Shown: positions 12,507-24,534 of the stretch, in pieces
Layout of the letters: every line of letters starts with the position of its first letter
How positions within the stretch are numbered: position 1 is the first letter of the stretch
Origin: Owenia fusiformis
Taxonomy: Eukaryota; Annelida; Polychaeta; Sabellida; Oweniidae
Length of the DNA: 64,000 nucleotides
Direction of reading: 5' to 3'
Assembly: GCA_903813345.2 (NCBI GenBank)
Contig: CAIIXF020000005.1
Coordinates: 16,745,375 to 16,809,374 of the forward strand
Program-made: the position numbers and the translations under genes
Notes under the pieces: model-generated
Seen by the model: the letters and a program-made list of their open reading frames with translations, nothing else
Told to the model about the DNA's origin: nothing
Database searches by the model: none

Positions 12507-14456
12507 ATGATACTGTAAAAACTTGATGATCTCTAATCGTAAGTGATGAGATTGTGCACCGTTGATCAAATTGATTTATTGATAAAAGTTATGCAATTTC
12601 ACATTATTACTTTTTCCTTGCCCTATGCTGCATGCTGTCTCTTCGTTAGGTTGATGAATCATTTGTCACTTTTGTCACGAAAAAATAAATCCCGATCAAA
12701 CTTTTAAAAGTAGGTCAAACAGTATTATCCTCACTAAAAGTAATCTAACTAAGTTTACCTGCAGTCTAAGCTCTTGAGCTTGTACTTCTTCACATGGTTC
12801 ATACCCCTATCCGTTATTCAGATAGCAGATACACTTAGCAATTTAACTATTAGATAAAAATCCAATGAATTTACAACTTGTTGAAAGTTCACTAAAGGGC
12901 ATTCCCAATGACGTCATTCCTATCCAGAGTTCCTGTTAGGTGCATTTTGCGGATAAACTCCGTATTTTACGATTGGAGAAATCATTTGACGTTAGATCTA
13001 ATCAAAAATTAATGAAATAAAGCGTTTATATGTAGAAATTTTATCAAGAGGACATGAAACATGAAGCACTTCTAGTATATTTTGCCCATCAAAACTTGTT
13101 ACTTCAATGGTTCCACCATGGTCTTTCAACTAAAAGCCCATGGTTCCACCCCGGGGTTCCACCGGCACGGTGCTATCACAATGCGACGATGATGCCACTA
13201 GCAGTCAGGTAACGGGTGATATATTAGATCGATTTTCACATAAACCAGACTCACTGAGGTAAGATTAGAAACAATGAAATTATTGAAGGTCCATCCGGTC
13301 CACTCTCAGTTACAGTCTGAGACTAACATTATGTTAGTCTCAGGTTTAACTAGACTCTGCACGCAGGGTAGTGGGTGGATGGATCTTTTCGTCCTTATTA
13401 GCTGCTTGTCAGTCTTGGCATTAAATCCTGATGAACAGGATGATACCTTTTTATCCGTAAATTCGATTCAATCATGCATATGCCATTAAAAATCATTGGA
13501 AAATGTTTCTGTGAGTATAGTTTTTTCAAGGGCCACACTTTTCGAGAGTCTAGCTACAATTTATTAGTATCTTACAATAAATCAGATCTTTCGTAAATTC
13601 AAGTTGTCTAGATTAGGCTGTCCAATATTTTGTATCCTCCAAACATTAAAAGTAGCATCTTTGGGAAATTATTTTTTAGATTATTATTTCGAGAAATGAG
13701 AGTACTAAAAGAAGCGTTTAGATCACCGTTATTTAATTTTTGAATTATTTCGATTGTTTTTGTTAAACTTTATTAAGCACGCATGTGTTGGAGGATACAA
13801 AATGATTCTAAAATGATATGAAATATAAACGTACAATCAAAAGTTAGTTGTATTCGTATTTTTATGTTTATATTTAAATTACAGCAAAGTATGAGTCATT
13901 GCCAAACCAGGAAACAATATATTTCAGCTTCACATTATGATCATGTTATAACTTTGTGTGAATAGCGATGCATGTAACCTTTACTTCCTTTTCCACATGC
14001 TATGTTTACTTTTTATTTCCAAGACCAACACGTAGCCATTCGACTTACTTTGAATGATATTACTCATTCCCTCATTGCTTGTGTGTTTTCTTGTTGTCTT
14101 GATATTATATTTTGAATGCCGTTTGTCGTTCCCTATGGTGAGTGCCAGAATACGTTTATATCGATTCCAATGAAAATGATTACATCTACTGCATTCTGTA
14201 ATATTTCACATCCAATATGAGCAACATGCCCGAAGACAGCTTTTGATAAAGGGGGTGGGGTCGAACACATCCCCTCAAGCTTATGGTAAAGGGGGGGGGG
14301 TCGAACCCATCCCCCTGCCCACGCATAAACACCCGGGGCGACCCTGAAAATTCAGAGGGTGGGAGACGAAAAAAATGTCGATACAATTCTTTTTAAATAA
14401 TGCCCATAAAAGTTCTAAAAAAGAAAGAAAAACGTTCAACATCGCACGAGCGTATA

Positions 14457-14719
14457 ATGTCTGTAACAACATCCTAGACAGCAACCGTTGCAGTGCGGTG
14501 AATTTCATAGTTAAACCTTCACAAGCTCCGAATGTAGTATATGGTAAAACGCGCGGGTACATTAACCTGAGATACGGCCGGAACAACGGAAATTCAAGTC
14601 GTTTGTGTTGTACATAACCGTAACCGCGCATTATGCCGTATACTACATTTAAAGTTTGTGAAGGTTGAACTATAAAATTCACGGTCAAGTTCACTGTCTA
14701 CGATGTTGTTACAGACATT
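14457..14719. mobile_element. Palindromic MITE
   Basis: Ends AATGTCTGTAACAACATC and its inverse GATGTTGTTACAGACATT. The arms stay alignable for about 115 bp (CCTTCACAA...TGTAGTATA blocks). Small open frames crossing it are by-products of the palindrome. Confidence 0.9.
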
Positions 14720-16167
14720 TACTTGTAAAAATATCTAGAAACTAGATCATATCTTTCTGAAATGATGAAAACATCAGTTTGCTCAAATGTCACCACCTTC
14801 TTGTTGTACCTACCCTGAATGTTTTATTGCCACGCTTAATTTGGTACACACCCTGTGATAATAGGACATGGTCCATTCACCTTCAAAATTAAACTAATTG
14901 AAAGACTTAACAAATTATATAATAGACACAAGGCGAATGGAATATATTAAATTAAAATGCCTTAAAGTATATAAAAGAGTGAAAATGAATAAATAGTTTG
15001 CTTTTCAACATAATTTATATTTACATACATATTTAATGTATCCTCCAAAACAGATGTATTTGAGGATTCATTGATTATTAGCATTAACGAAGGTTGAATA
15101 ATATTTTAGAACTTTAGAAATTGAACCCTTCAAAGATTGTATTACGTTACGACCCACGTACACGTGAGTACAAAATATCGTCCTACTTTGTTGTTTCATT
15201 TATCCAAGAAAAATAACTTCGTTAAAGAAGTCGCTTCTTAGAGTAGAAGTAAAAGATTGGAACCAAAGTATTCACAATTGAGATATACCTGGTATTTGAA
15301 CAAGGACGGTCTAGATAGACGTCCTTGATTTGAATCAGAGAGTTCGCGAAACAGGTTTGACTGTGCGTTCATGAACCATTAACAGTTCCACTTAGAATGT
15401 CGACGTCCTATAATCTTCAAACAGGACACAACAAAAGTGGATGAGGGACGCGTTTGAGGCAACAATTAATGATGCACACATGAGAGGATAATACAAACTG
15501 CATTAATTAATAACGACGCTCACACCCAAACGTTATGCCAAAAATCCACTCCCCAGGCTAAGTTCCACGTTAACCCTTAAATAAATAGGTAATCATTAAA
15601 CAGCAAAGGAGCCAATCTGCAGGTTGAATATAAAACTAATTAGAACTTGAACAGGTTAATGTATATAATGTTGTTTTATTGAGCACCGTAGAATCGTTCG
15701 TCATATCAATTCCCGAGGACATTTTTGAACCTGTTTCAGATTTTGGTAGGAACAGGTGACTTTAAGCTGCACCGAGGGTGAGCATGGATTGAATGAAAAA
15801 AAGAAAAGGTATGTATTAAGTCATCAATTTGAAAAAAATGAAAGAAAGAAAAAAGAAAACCTTTATTTGACACCCTTACATAGTTTAATTTTGTAGGTAG
15901 TCTGGGCTTTATTTTGAAAAAACAGATGTCGCATAAAAAATTCTTACGTGAAGGATTGGTATCGATATGGTGAATTGAATTCAACAATGCTTTTCTCTTA
16001 AACCAATTATTGAAAACATTCTGTTAAAACACAGTCCTTTGTGTAATGTTGACTGATTGACAACAATTTAATGCGAAAATTATTTATATATATTTTATAT
16101 AACTGTTTTTGCTAAATTTTTGTTTTTTTGCTGCAATTGTTTTTTATTCCTTTCAACCAATTCTTGA

Positions 16168-17120
16168 GAATGAAATAAAATATCTTTCCGAACCTCGTTG
16201 GAACAAAACAGCATATATATACAATATTTTCTTTGCTTCCTAGTCAACTCGTACCCAAGACAACTCGTACCCAAGACAACTCGTACCCAAGACAACTCGT
16301 ACCCAAGATTATTTTCAGTATAATGGGTGCACATTGGGGAAAAATTGAGTTTGTAATGCTTTCAGGTTGTAATGTGAATCAAATAAGCCTCAATATTATT
16401 TTGAATTTAGACGACATTTTTTCTCAATGGATCAGTAAAGCATTTTTTTTATTAAATAAAAGAAGTGCTTGAAGCGCTTGTTCACAACATTTTTTTGTCA
16501 AACATATATACAAATAAATATAATTACAACATTTGATCTGACACTTGTTCCAAACACTCATAAACATACAATATTTTGAAAAATGATTATGAATATGTGG
16601 AATAAACATATGTCTCTTCACTCGAACATCCTGAATCTGTGACCAATATAAAATAATAGTCAATATAAATTGACACTCAGCTCAAAATGTCACAAAATTA
16701 AATCAATTTCTTCCGAAAATTCTTCTTCAAACTTTAAACTATTCTGAACAGTATGTTACAATTATAATATGTATATCTATTCACATGCCCAGTCCAAAAT
16801 ATATACTTGGGTACGAGTTGTCTTGGGTACGAGTTGTCTTGGGTACGACTTGTCTTGGGTACGAGTTGACCAGTTACCTTTTCTTTGACCTCTCATTATT
16901 ATAGTTATACAAAATAATTTTTTTATTTGATTTAAGAAAAAGTATTCAAAAAAAATATATATATATAAAAATTAAGATAAACATTTTATTTCATTAACAA
17001 GATACTTTTTTTAAATCAACAAAACTTTCCTTTGCACAATTACAATATTGAGAGATCTAAACACGTTGTGTTTATGTCATTTTGTTCCAATGAGGTTCGG
17101 ATAGATGTTTCATTTCATTC
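16168..17120. mobile_element. Non-autonomous transposon with 4+4 subterminal 16-bp repeats
   Basis: Outer inverted repeats: GAATGAAATAAAATATCTTT then CCGAACCTCGTTGGAACAAA on the left, and the inverse (TTTGTTCCAATGAGGTTCGG) on the right. Inside each end are four tandem copies of CAACTCGTACCCAAGA: 16244-16307 direct and 16807-16870 inverted, one right copy with a single G-to-C difference. The middle 500 bp has no transposase frame. Symmetric clusters of subterminal repeats are typical transposase-binding arrays (family knowledge; function inferred). Confidence 0.82.
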
Positions 17121-17505
17121 CGAACATATGATACCAAGAACAAAAGAAGTGTCTGATATGTTTTCTAAAACAATATAGAGATTTTTTTCATTCAAAAGAT
17201 GATCATTAAATTGACGATGTGTAAAATTTTCAGAATTTTTTGAAGACTGCTTTGAGAGAAACGTGTGTCCACCATATCGATACAATCCTTTACTTTTAGC
17301 AAAGTTCATTTATAATTATCATTCATTCAAAAAATTGAATTGTTTCTAAACCCGTTGACATATTCTATCTTAGAAGAAATATCCTGTCTCGATGACAAGG
17401 AAAATGTCTCATCTCGCTTTTTAATTTCGTTCATGCGATCTACTTCACGATCGGCAAATTAAATATCCACTGAATTCTACAATTTATATTCCAGTCTAGA
17501 AAAGG

Positions 17506-20500
17506 ATGGAAAGGTTTACAGTTGTGTGGCTGATTTTTGTGCTAACGTGGGTTCCCAAGGGACAATCACGTAAGTGACTAAAACCTATTGGCCTAAAGAT
17601 TCTGGTCTTACATTAATTCATATACCCAGTGTGTTTGATAATTTCTAATTCGAATCTATAAAAAAAACATTTTAGAGATCACCACAACAGGCCCGCCTGC
17701 CTCAGCAGGACCTCCGGGGACTAGTGGTCCCCCTGCATCAGCTGGTCCTTCCGCGTCTACGGGTCCTCCCGCATCTACCGGTCCTCCAGCGTCAACTGGT
17801 CCACCTGCATCTACTGGTCCTCCAGCGTCAACTGGTCCACCTGCATCCACTGGTCCACCTGCATCTACGGGTCCCCCAGCGTCAACCGGTCCACCTGCAT
17901 CCACTGGTCCACCTGCATCTACGGGTCCCCCAGCGTCAACTGGTCCACCTGCATCGACTGGTCCTCCTGCTTCTACAGGTCCACCGGCGTCAACTGGTCC
18001 GCCTGCATCTACTGGCCCTCCAGCGTCAACTGGTCCACCTGCATCAACTGGCCCTCCAGCGTCAACTGGTCCACCTGCATCTACTGGTCCTCCAGCGTCA
18101 ACTGGTCCACCTGCATCTACTGGTCCTCCTGCGTCTACAGGTCCACCGGCCTCAACTGGTCCTCCTGCATCTACTGGTCCTCCAGCGTCAACTGGTCCAC
18201 CTTCATCTACTGGTCCTCCAGCGTCCGCTGGTCCGCCGGCATCTGCTGGTCCTCCTGCATCTGGTGCTCCTATTGGTAAAATGCTTGCACTACATTGCTC
18301 ATACATGTATATATGGAATATTTTGCACTTTTAGCATTAAATACATGTAGTTACTCATATTCTAAAATAAGCTCAATCATTTATCATGTCACCATCAGAA
18401 GTGGTGACTGTTATATAGTCTACAACTTTTTTGTGGACGGTGTTCGGCGTTCGGCTATTTATAAGTTTAAAAAACTTTACTTATAGTGCCAAAAATGTGA
18501 AACTCAAACCCGAAACTAACGCTGTACATATCTATTACAAAGTAGCACAGTTCGCTGTCTATCACGAGACTGATTGTATAATTATATTTCAGGCCCCCCT
18601 GGTACAGGAGGGCCTCCTGGCACTGGTGGCCCACCGGGAACTGGGGGCCCACCAGGAACAGGAGGGCCCCCTGGAGCTAGGGGCCCTCCGGGTAGAATAG
18701 GATCGCCTGGTGGCATTGGTCCCCCCGGAGGTGCTGGTTTACTTGGGGGAAGAGGTCCTCCTGGCTACATTGGTGTTCGCGGCCCACCAGGAGGGTTTGG
18801 ACCTCCAGGTGCCAATGGGATATCTGGCCAACCTGGTCCACCAGGTAGGTTTACCCGATACAATTATGGAATCCATTTGATGTAGTATGTATTTTTCTCA
18901 TGTCGTATGTTCAAAACATTCACATGCCGTCGTTATTGCCACATTAGGTAGACAGGGTCCATTAGGAGGTCGTGGTCCTCCAGGTCTTCTGGGTCCACCA
19001 GGTCCTCCTGCGCCACGTGGGGCTATTGGTCTTCCGGGTCCACCAGGACCACCTGGGCGTCCAGGTATAGCAGGATCACCGGCGAGAGGAGGAAGCGCAA
19101 TCCAAGGTTCACCAGGTAGAAGGACTATTACCCCAGCATCCCCAGCAGGAGGAGGAGGAGGGCGTATTTACCCAGGGGCCCCAGTTGGTCAACCTCGTAC
19201 TCCTCCACCAGGCTTTTATGTTCCGGGATTTGGAGTGTTCAGACCTCAGAAAGGGAATAAACCACAGGGTAAGCAATATGTATAATGTAAAATAATGGGT
19301 ATGAGATTCAGATTGTATATCATCTGTTAATTGATTATATTATATGTATGTATACTATTTTTATATGTTATGCATATAATATTACTGATATATTTAATCT
19401 AATTACAAGTGCGTGATACAGGGGTTGCCATTTTAGTAAAGGGTGTAAATACGTTTCTGTGCTTGATACAGGGTATATTTAATTGAAAAGGTTAAATTAT
19501 GATGTTGAATTATTGGTGTCTATTATATATTTAAGAACTGCCATCTATATAAAGTTTAAATAACTAACGTGAACAAAAGATTAATGAGATTCTGATTGTT
19601 AGGTTCTGAGAATGCTGCTGCCATCTTTGAATAAACCCTAAATTATCAATGATATAATTATAATCTATTGTGATAACGAACACCTCCCAATCTGAATGTT
19701 TTTAACTGCACGGTGGCATTTGGATTAGACAGGTTTTACTGTATGAGTAATAGTAATACTGAAATTCAAAAAAATCTGAAGGCCTAGTCAATCTATTTTG
19801 GGAAATATTCTCAGCTATTTGAAATGAAGATCAACTTTGTAAGAAGTCTCTATAATTATTTTTTTAATTTATACAATAACATTATACTCAACTTTAGTTC
19901 AAATTCCAATGCTCTGGCCTTGGCTAATCAAAACAGTTCATTGCAATTGTTTCATCAATTATTATATTATTATATTAATATATCATAATTATTTCACATG
20001 CAAATACTGTACTGCCACTAATATTTGATGCTGTTATCTTTCACAATTTTGCAATTTTGCGGATATCAATTTTCGCTAATTATAAATTTTTTATAATTTT
20101 GTATCTATTTCTTTCACCATCATATCATTTCTCAAAAAAATTTCCAGCTTATTTGATTAAATGTTTTTAAAACCAAGAAATATGAATGAAACAGTACCTT
20201 CTTACCTTTAATTATTGCTATACCATGTACTTAAAGCCTTTACATGACACCTATCAGCTATCACCTGCTTCAAAAGCATAGGTGAAACTAAACTATTGAA
20301 ATCAAGTGCTCACTTTAAATTTTTTTTATATTTTCTGTTTGGGAAAATCTGTTAGTTATCAGCTGCATTTTTGTCAGTCAAGATTTCTCTTCATCAAACC
20401 AAATCAAATCCAAGGAATGTTTAGTCAAATATCCAGTTGTTCAGGAATCAAACTCAATTCAAAGAATGATTAGTTCCATAGTGTAAACATATACAACAAT

Positions 20501-23500
20501 ATTGGTATCAGCCATTATGTTACATTAAAAAAAAAAAGAATGTAAAAGACTTTCATGTAAGCAGGAAATTTCTTGAAAGAATACTAAAGGTTTCACAACA
20601 GAATTTAGACGGTCATATGTTGAATTGCAGAAATTTTCTGAAAATGTAAGGTGTGTATGTTAGGCCAATGCATTATCTAAAGGAAAAGTACTCATACAGA
20701 TGATAAAAAAAAATTGGAGATTGAGACAGGGAAGGTGCAAAGACCCATCAACATTTTTTTTCAAAAATGTTTTCCTGATTTTCAGTTCCTTCCATTTTTT
20801 TTTATAATGTTTTCACATTAATATGTTGCATTTGTAGACAAAGTTAACATACTAAAGAGAAAATATTTTCCTTTTAAGAGTTTATTTGTGTCTCCAAATG
20901 CAACATACTGATGCATAAAACATTTATAAAAATTGAATAGAAGGGGAAATTTTAAATTCAACGAACATATAGGCCCACTGAGCATTTATTTTGCACAGGG
21001 CTTTTATTAGAAAGAACTCAAAATAAATGCCATTGGCTTTTATTAAGACTAAGAGGGAAATTGAAAACATTTTTCCAAGGGGACAGGCATTTATTAAGAG
21101 GGAAAATAGCTTTCCCAAGCCAGTGGGTGTTTATTTCGAGGCGTATTATCAATCGAAGAGTTGACACATGGCCTTCATATACTCATGCAATAGTATCTAT
21201 CATCTCTGATTGCACACTTCTGTTTTACCTTTCAAGCATTCGATTTGGATTTTGGAATGTCATAAAGCTATGCGGTCAAAAGTAATCTTAATACTTTTTA
21301 GTGAAAATGCATTTATATTTTTAAAATGCAGAATCTTGCGAATGCAAAATCCTCGAAATCCGATCACCTTCGCATCTGAATGTTTTTTTTAACTGGTCAT
21401 GGTGTTTTAACTGGTCATGGTGGCATTTGGATTAGACAGATATTACTGTATAAGTATTAGACAGATATTACTGTATAAGTATAATAGTATTACTGGAATT
21501 CCAAAAAATCATAACGCCTACAATGCTAGTAATATTAAGTGAAAATGCATTAATATTTTTTCAAAATCAAGAATCTTTCGGATGCAAAAACCTCGAAATC
21601 AGACGTTTAAATCTGAATATTTTTAATTTGTAGCGGTGGCATTTGGATAAGACAGGTTTTACTGTATAAGTATAATAGACATTAATAGTATTACTGGAAT
21701 TCCAAAAAATCATAAGGCCTATAGCAACAATCATGTGAACTTCAGGTCAAAATTCCAATGCTCCCTTGGCCAATCAAATCAGTTCATTGCATTTGTTTCA
21801 TCAATGCTCTCAATATCATAATTATTCCACATACAAATACTGTACTACCGGTTAATTTGCGAGTTTAAATTTCATGAATTTTGAGAAATACCAATTTTGC
21901 GGCCATTAAATTTTGCGGATATCAAAGGTTTAACTTCCATTATTCTCTGAATCCTCAAAATTAATTTATCTTATCTACAGTAATTACACCTACCCAATAT
22001 CATATACTTTGGATAAGATTTACAATCTCTAGATCTTAGTCAATGGCATGTTGCACCTCAGCCTTTAATTGGGGATATTCGCGACTATTAATTTTCGTGA
22101 TTTTTACACAATCGCGAAAAGCACGAAACTAAATTGCACGCGAAAAATATCGGGAGTACAGTACATTGAAACCATACACTCTTATATTTCATAAGAATTT
22201 GCAATCAAGCCTAACAAATCTATTGGCAAAATATTAGAAGGCCAGCAAATGTACACATGCTAAAGTGATGAAACTTTAATGAATTTTAATTTTGCCTATA
22301 CTGAGATGTGTTAAACTCTATTTGGGTTAGATTTATTCGGCTACACCCTCTACTTACAGCCTTAACATGCCCCCTATCAGCTATCACCCGCTTCAAAATC
22401 ATAACAGGTTCCTTTATATCTTCCTTTATCGTCTGTTTAAGAAAAGCTGTTAGCTATCAGCTGTATTTTTGTCAATCAAGATTTCTCTTCATCTGTGAAT
22501 TACCCAGCGAGAAACCAAAATGGCAATTTTGATGGAAAGACACAAAGTACCAGTCAAAATCTCTGAAGATTTCCGGGCAAACAATGGCAGCTCTCCCAGT
22601 TAGGTTTTAGACTGTCTTCTCATATCTTGTCAATTTTATTCAATCTCAAGTATTGTTTAGAGTTGTGCGTTCAACATATTCGAGAAGTCAATAGCTATAA
22701 TAAATCTGCAGATTTTGCTCGCATTTATGTAAGCTTTTCTCTTTTGACGGATACTTTGTGTCTTTCCTTGAAATCATGACAGGTGTAACTGATCTACTGA
22801 AATCAACTTCAAGTGCTTACTACTATCTCCCAATGTGAGCTACATCAGTGCTTTTTGTTGAGAAAATATGTAAGTTATTAGCCGCTTTTTTGCCGATCAG
22901 GATTTAAATTCTCTTTATCTGTCATGTACGTAGCAAGATTCAGAGATTTTGACTTGTACGTCATGTCTTTCCGTCAAAACTTCCATTTTTGGTTTCTTGG
23001 TAAAGAGTAGCTTCTCAATGTATAATGAGAATTTGCTGTTCGGCACAGAAGCACCTTTTAATTTTTTTCGATTTTCGCAAGGAGGACACTAACACAATTT
23101 TGAAGCGGTTGATAGGGGGCTCTAAAGGCTTCTAACATATCAGTCACAGCCTCTGAAAGAGCTAGATCTAAGGCTCTAGCTTTAGGCTAGTCTAAGTCCT
23201 ATAGATCTAGTAGTCTAGGCCTTGGAATATTCCCAGCCCAGGCATAGGCCCGTAAAAATGTAAAGAAATAAAGCTTCTATTTAAGTGAATTTGACTCATT
23301 GAGTCAATGTTATACATGTTCCGGGCCTATGCCTAGTATAGTCCCGCAGGACGAAGAAGATAGAATGTAAAAATCAAATTGAAAATCAAAATAATCGAAC
23401 GAAAAAAAATTGAAAAAAATTGAAAAAGTTGAAAATTCGATTTCGATTCAATTTGATTTTCTGCCATTATAAATCAAATACTGTACTTACCAACATGTTT

Positions 23501-24534
23501 CTCGGATATATATGTTGTTCTTACTTTATCTTCGCCGAAGATCGATGTTTATTTATATATAACAATCGAATAATCGACATAATTCAAACTCATCACTACG
23601 ACACCCAGGCTTTCGAAACCATGTAAACTGCTAAGATGACGTCATTTATATCCGGGATTGCTTTGCAAACTCCACTCAACAGACTGTCCCAGCTTTTCTC
23701 CTGCTTTCTCCCGATGCAATTCATACATTACTCGGAGATTAGCTGTCAAACGTTCCAAGTTTTACAATTTTAGCACGTTTATTACGATCTAATTCCTGCC
23801 AGTATCAATGAATAAATCTATTGACCAACAGATTGGAAATATGTATTCCAGTGATACCCTCATTTTGACGAAAGAATGGTACAAATATGTCCACTATTTA
23901 TCGAGATATCGTGTAGAAAAATTGAAGAAAGACATCGCTTAAGAAATTTCTATTTCTAGACTGTACTGTTCACGCTCGCAAGTGGCATCTCCATCTCCAT
24001 ATATGGGCAAAAAGGTGGAGTTAACAATAAGCAATGCAGGGATTGACACGATTGAAACGAAGAAGTCTCGATGAATCTCGCTTAAACTCCGCCCCTTCTT
24101 CGTGAAAAATCACGTGAATTTCGGCTTTTGCTGGGACATATCCGGGCATCTCGGCTTCGAACCCAATCAGAAGTTTCAATTTTGACTGGCGCCGCATACA
24201 TTATCTCAAGTCTCACCCAATATTTTTATGTATACGTTAAATATAGTATGATGTTAAGTGAAATAAATTTTGGAGTTTTGAGATTTAAATACGAGTTTCA
24301 TGTTTGAATTTAGATGATGATTTTGGTTCCGAGTTGAAGCAAATGCGAGTAGCGACAGTGGCGACTGTAACGGTGGTGGCGGCGATGGCAGTGACTGTGG
24401 TAATTCTTCTATTCTTCCTATGTAAGACACGGCTTCACACGCGTCGCTTACAACAACAACAACAGGACCACGATATACTACTGAAACATATAGACTGTAC
24501 AGTCAATGACAGAGACGAAAATTCTGTTCTTTGA
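17506..24534 (+). CDS. Type I membrane protein with mucin-like and collagen-like repeats
   Basis: Exons 17506-17569, 17676-18275, 18593-18844, 18948-19268 and 24314-24534 join in frame to about 485 residues. Residues 1-21 are a signal peptide ([11 protein letters not shown]). Residues 22-221 are a tandem GPPAST hexapeptide: Gly only every sixth residue, dense in Pro/Ser/Thr, so mucin-like and probably O-glycosylated rather than triple-helical. Residues 222 to about 375 follow Gly-X-Y ([20 protein letters not shown]), a genuine collagen-like tract. The last exon gives an acidic start (DDDFGSE), one hydrophobic membrane segment ([16 protein letters not shown]), then a basic and Gln-rich cytoplasmic tail (TRRLQQQQQ). 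AATAAA lies near 24952. A 5-kb intron 4 may hide optional exons. I do not recognise an orthologue; surface or extracellular-matrix anchoring is the likely role. Confidence 0.8.
17680..18270. repeat. Coding 18-bp minisatellite (GPPAST)
   Basis: About 30 copies of an 18-bp unit of the type GGTCCACCTGCATCTACT, varying mostly at third codon positions. The reverse strand is also open across the whole array (VDAGGP repeat), which is an artefact of the unit. Expect length polymorphism. Confidence 0.95.
19269..24313. other. Long intron 4 of the mucin/collagen membrane gene
   Basis: 5 kb with no confident exon. It contains related copies of one sequence at 19690-20400, 21360-21530 and 21600-22500 (shared GGTGGCATTTGGATTAGACA and TTTACTGTAT.AGTA blocks) plus an inverted-repeat element at 22369-23120. 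A membrane exon follows at 24314. Confidence 0.6.
22369..23120. mobile_element. ~750-bp inverted-repeat element
   Basis: Left end GCCCCCTATCAGCTATCACC plus CGCTTCAAAAT; right end is the inverse (TTTTGAAGCGGTTGATAGGG). Internal inverted blocks (GAAACCAAAATGGCA / TCTTTCCGTCAAAA) continue the symmetry. A related direct copy of the left half lies at about 20230-20400. Confidence 0.75.

Larger units (their letters stand above)
8993..17505. other. Intergenic spacer between divergent receptor and mucin/collagen genes
   Basis: No coding region recognised in 8.5 kb. It holds several palindromic transposons (listed separately), a 42-bp tandem repeat, a short perfect palindrome CTGAGACTAACAT/ATGTTAGTCTCAG at 13318-13344 and poly-G runs near 14252-14300. 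Promoters of both flanking genes should lie here, but I cannot place them from motifs. 9432-11450, 12520-14180 and 14730-16160 otherwise show nothing I can support. Confidence 0.6.

Noticed and set aside
14281-14694. 137-codon minus-strand open frame
   Set aside because: It crosses a palindromic MITE and a poly-G run; composition and symmetry explain it.
16244-16870. CRISPR-like array of 16-bp units
   Set aside because: Units are directly adjacent with no spacers, occur inverted on the other side, and the DNA is eukaryotic.
17656-18306. A 216-codon minus-strand open frame with VDAGGP repeats
   Set aside because: It is the antisense of the GPPAST minisatellite exon; the 18-bp unit happens to be open on both strands. 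The plus strand has the signal peptide, splice sites and membrane exon.
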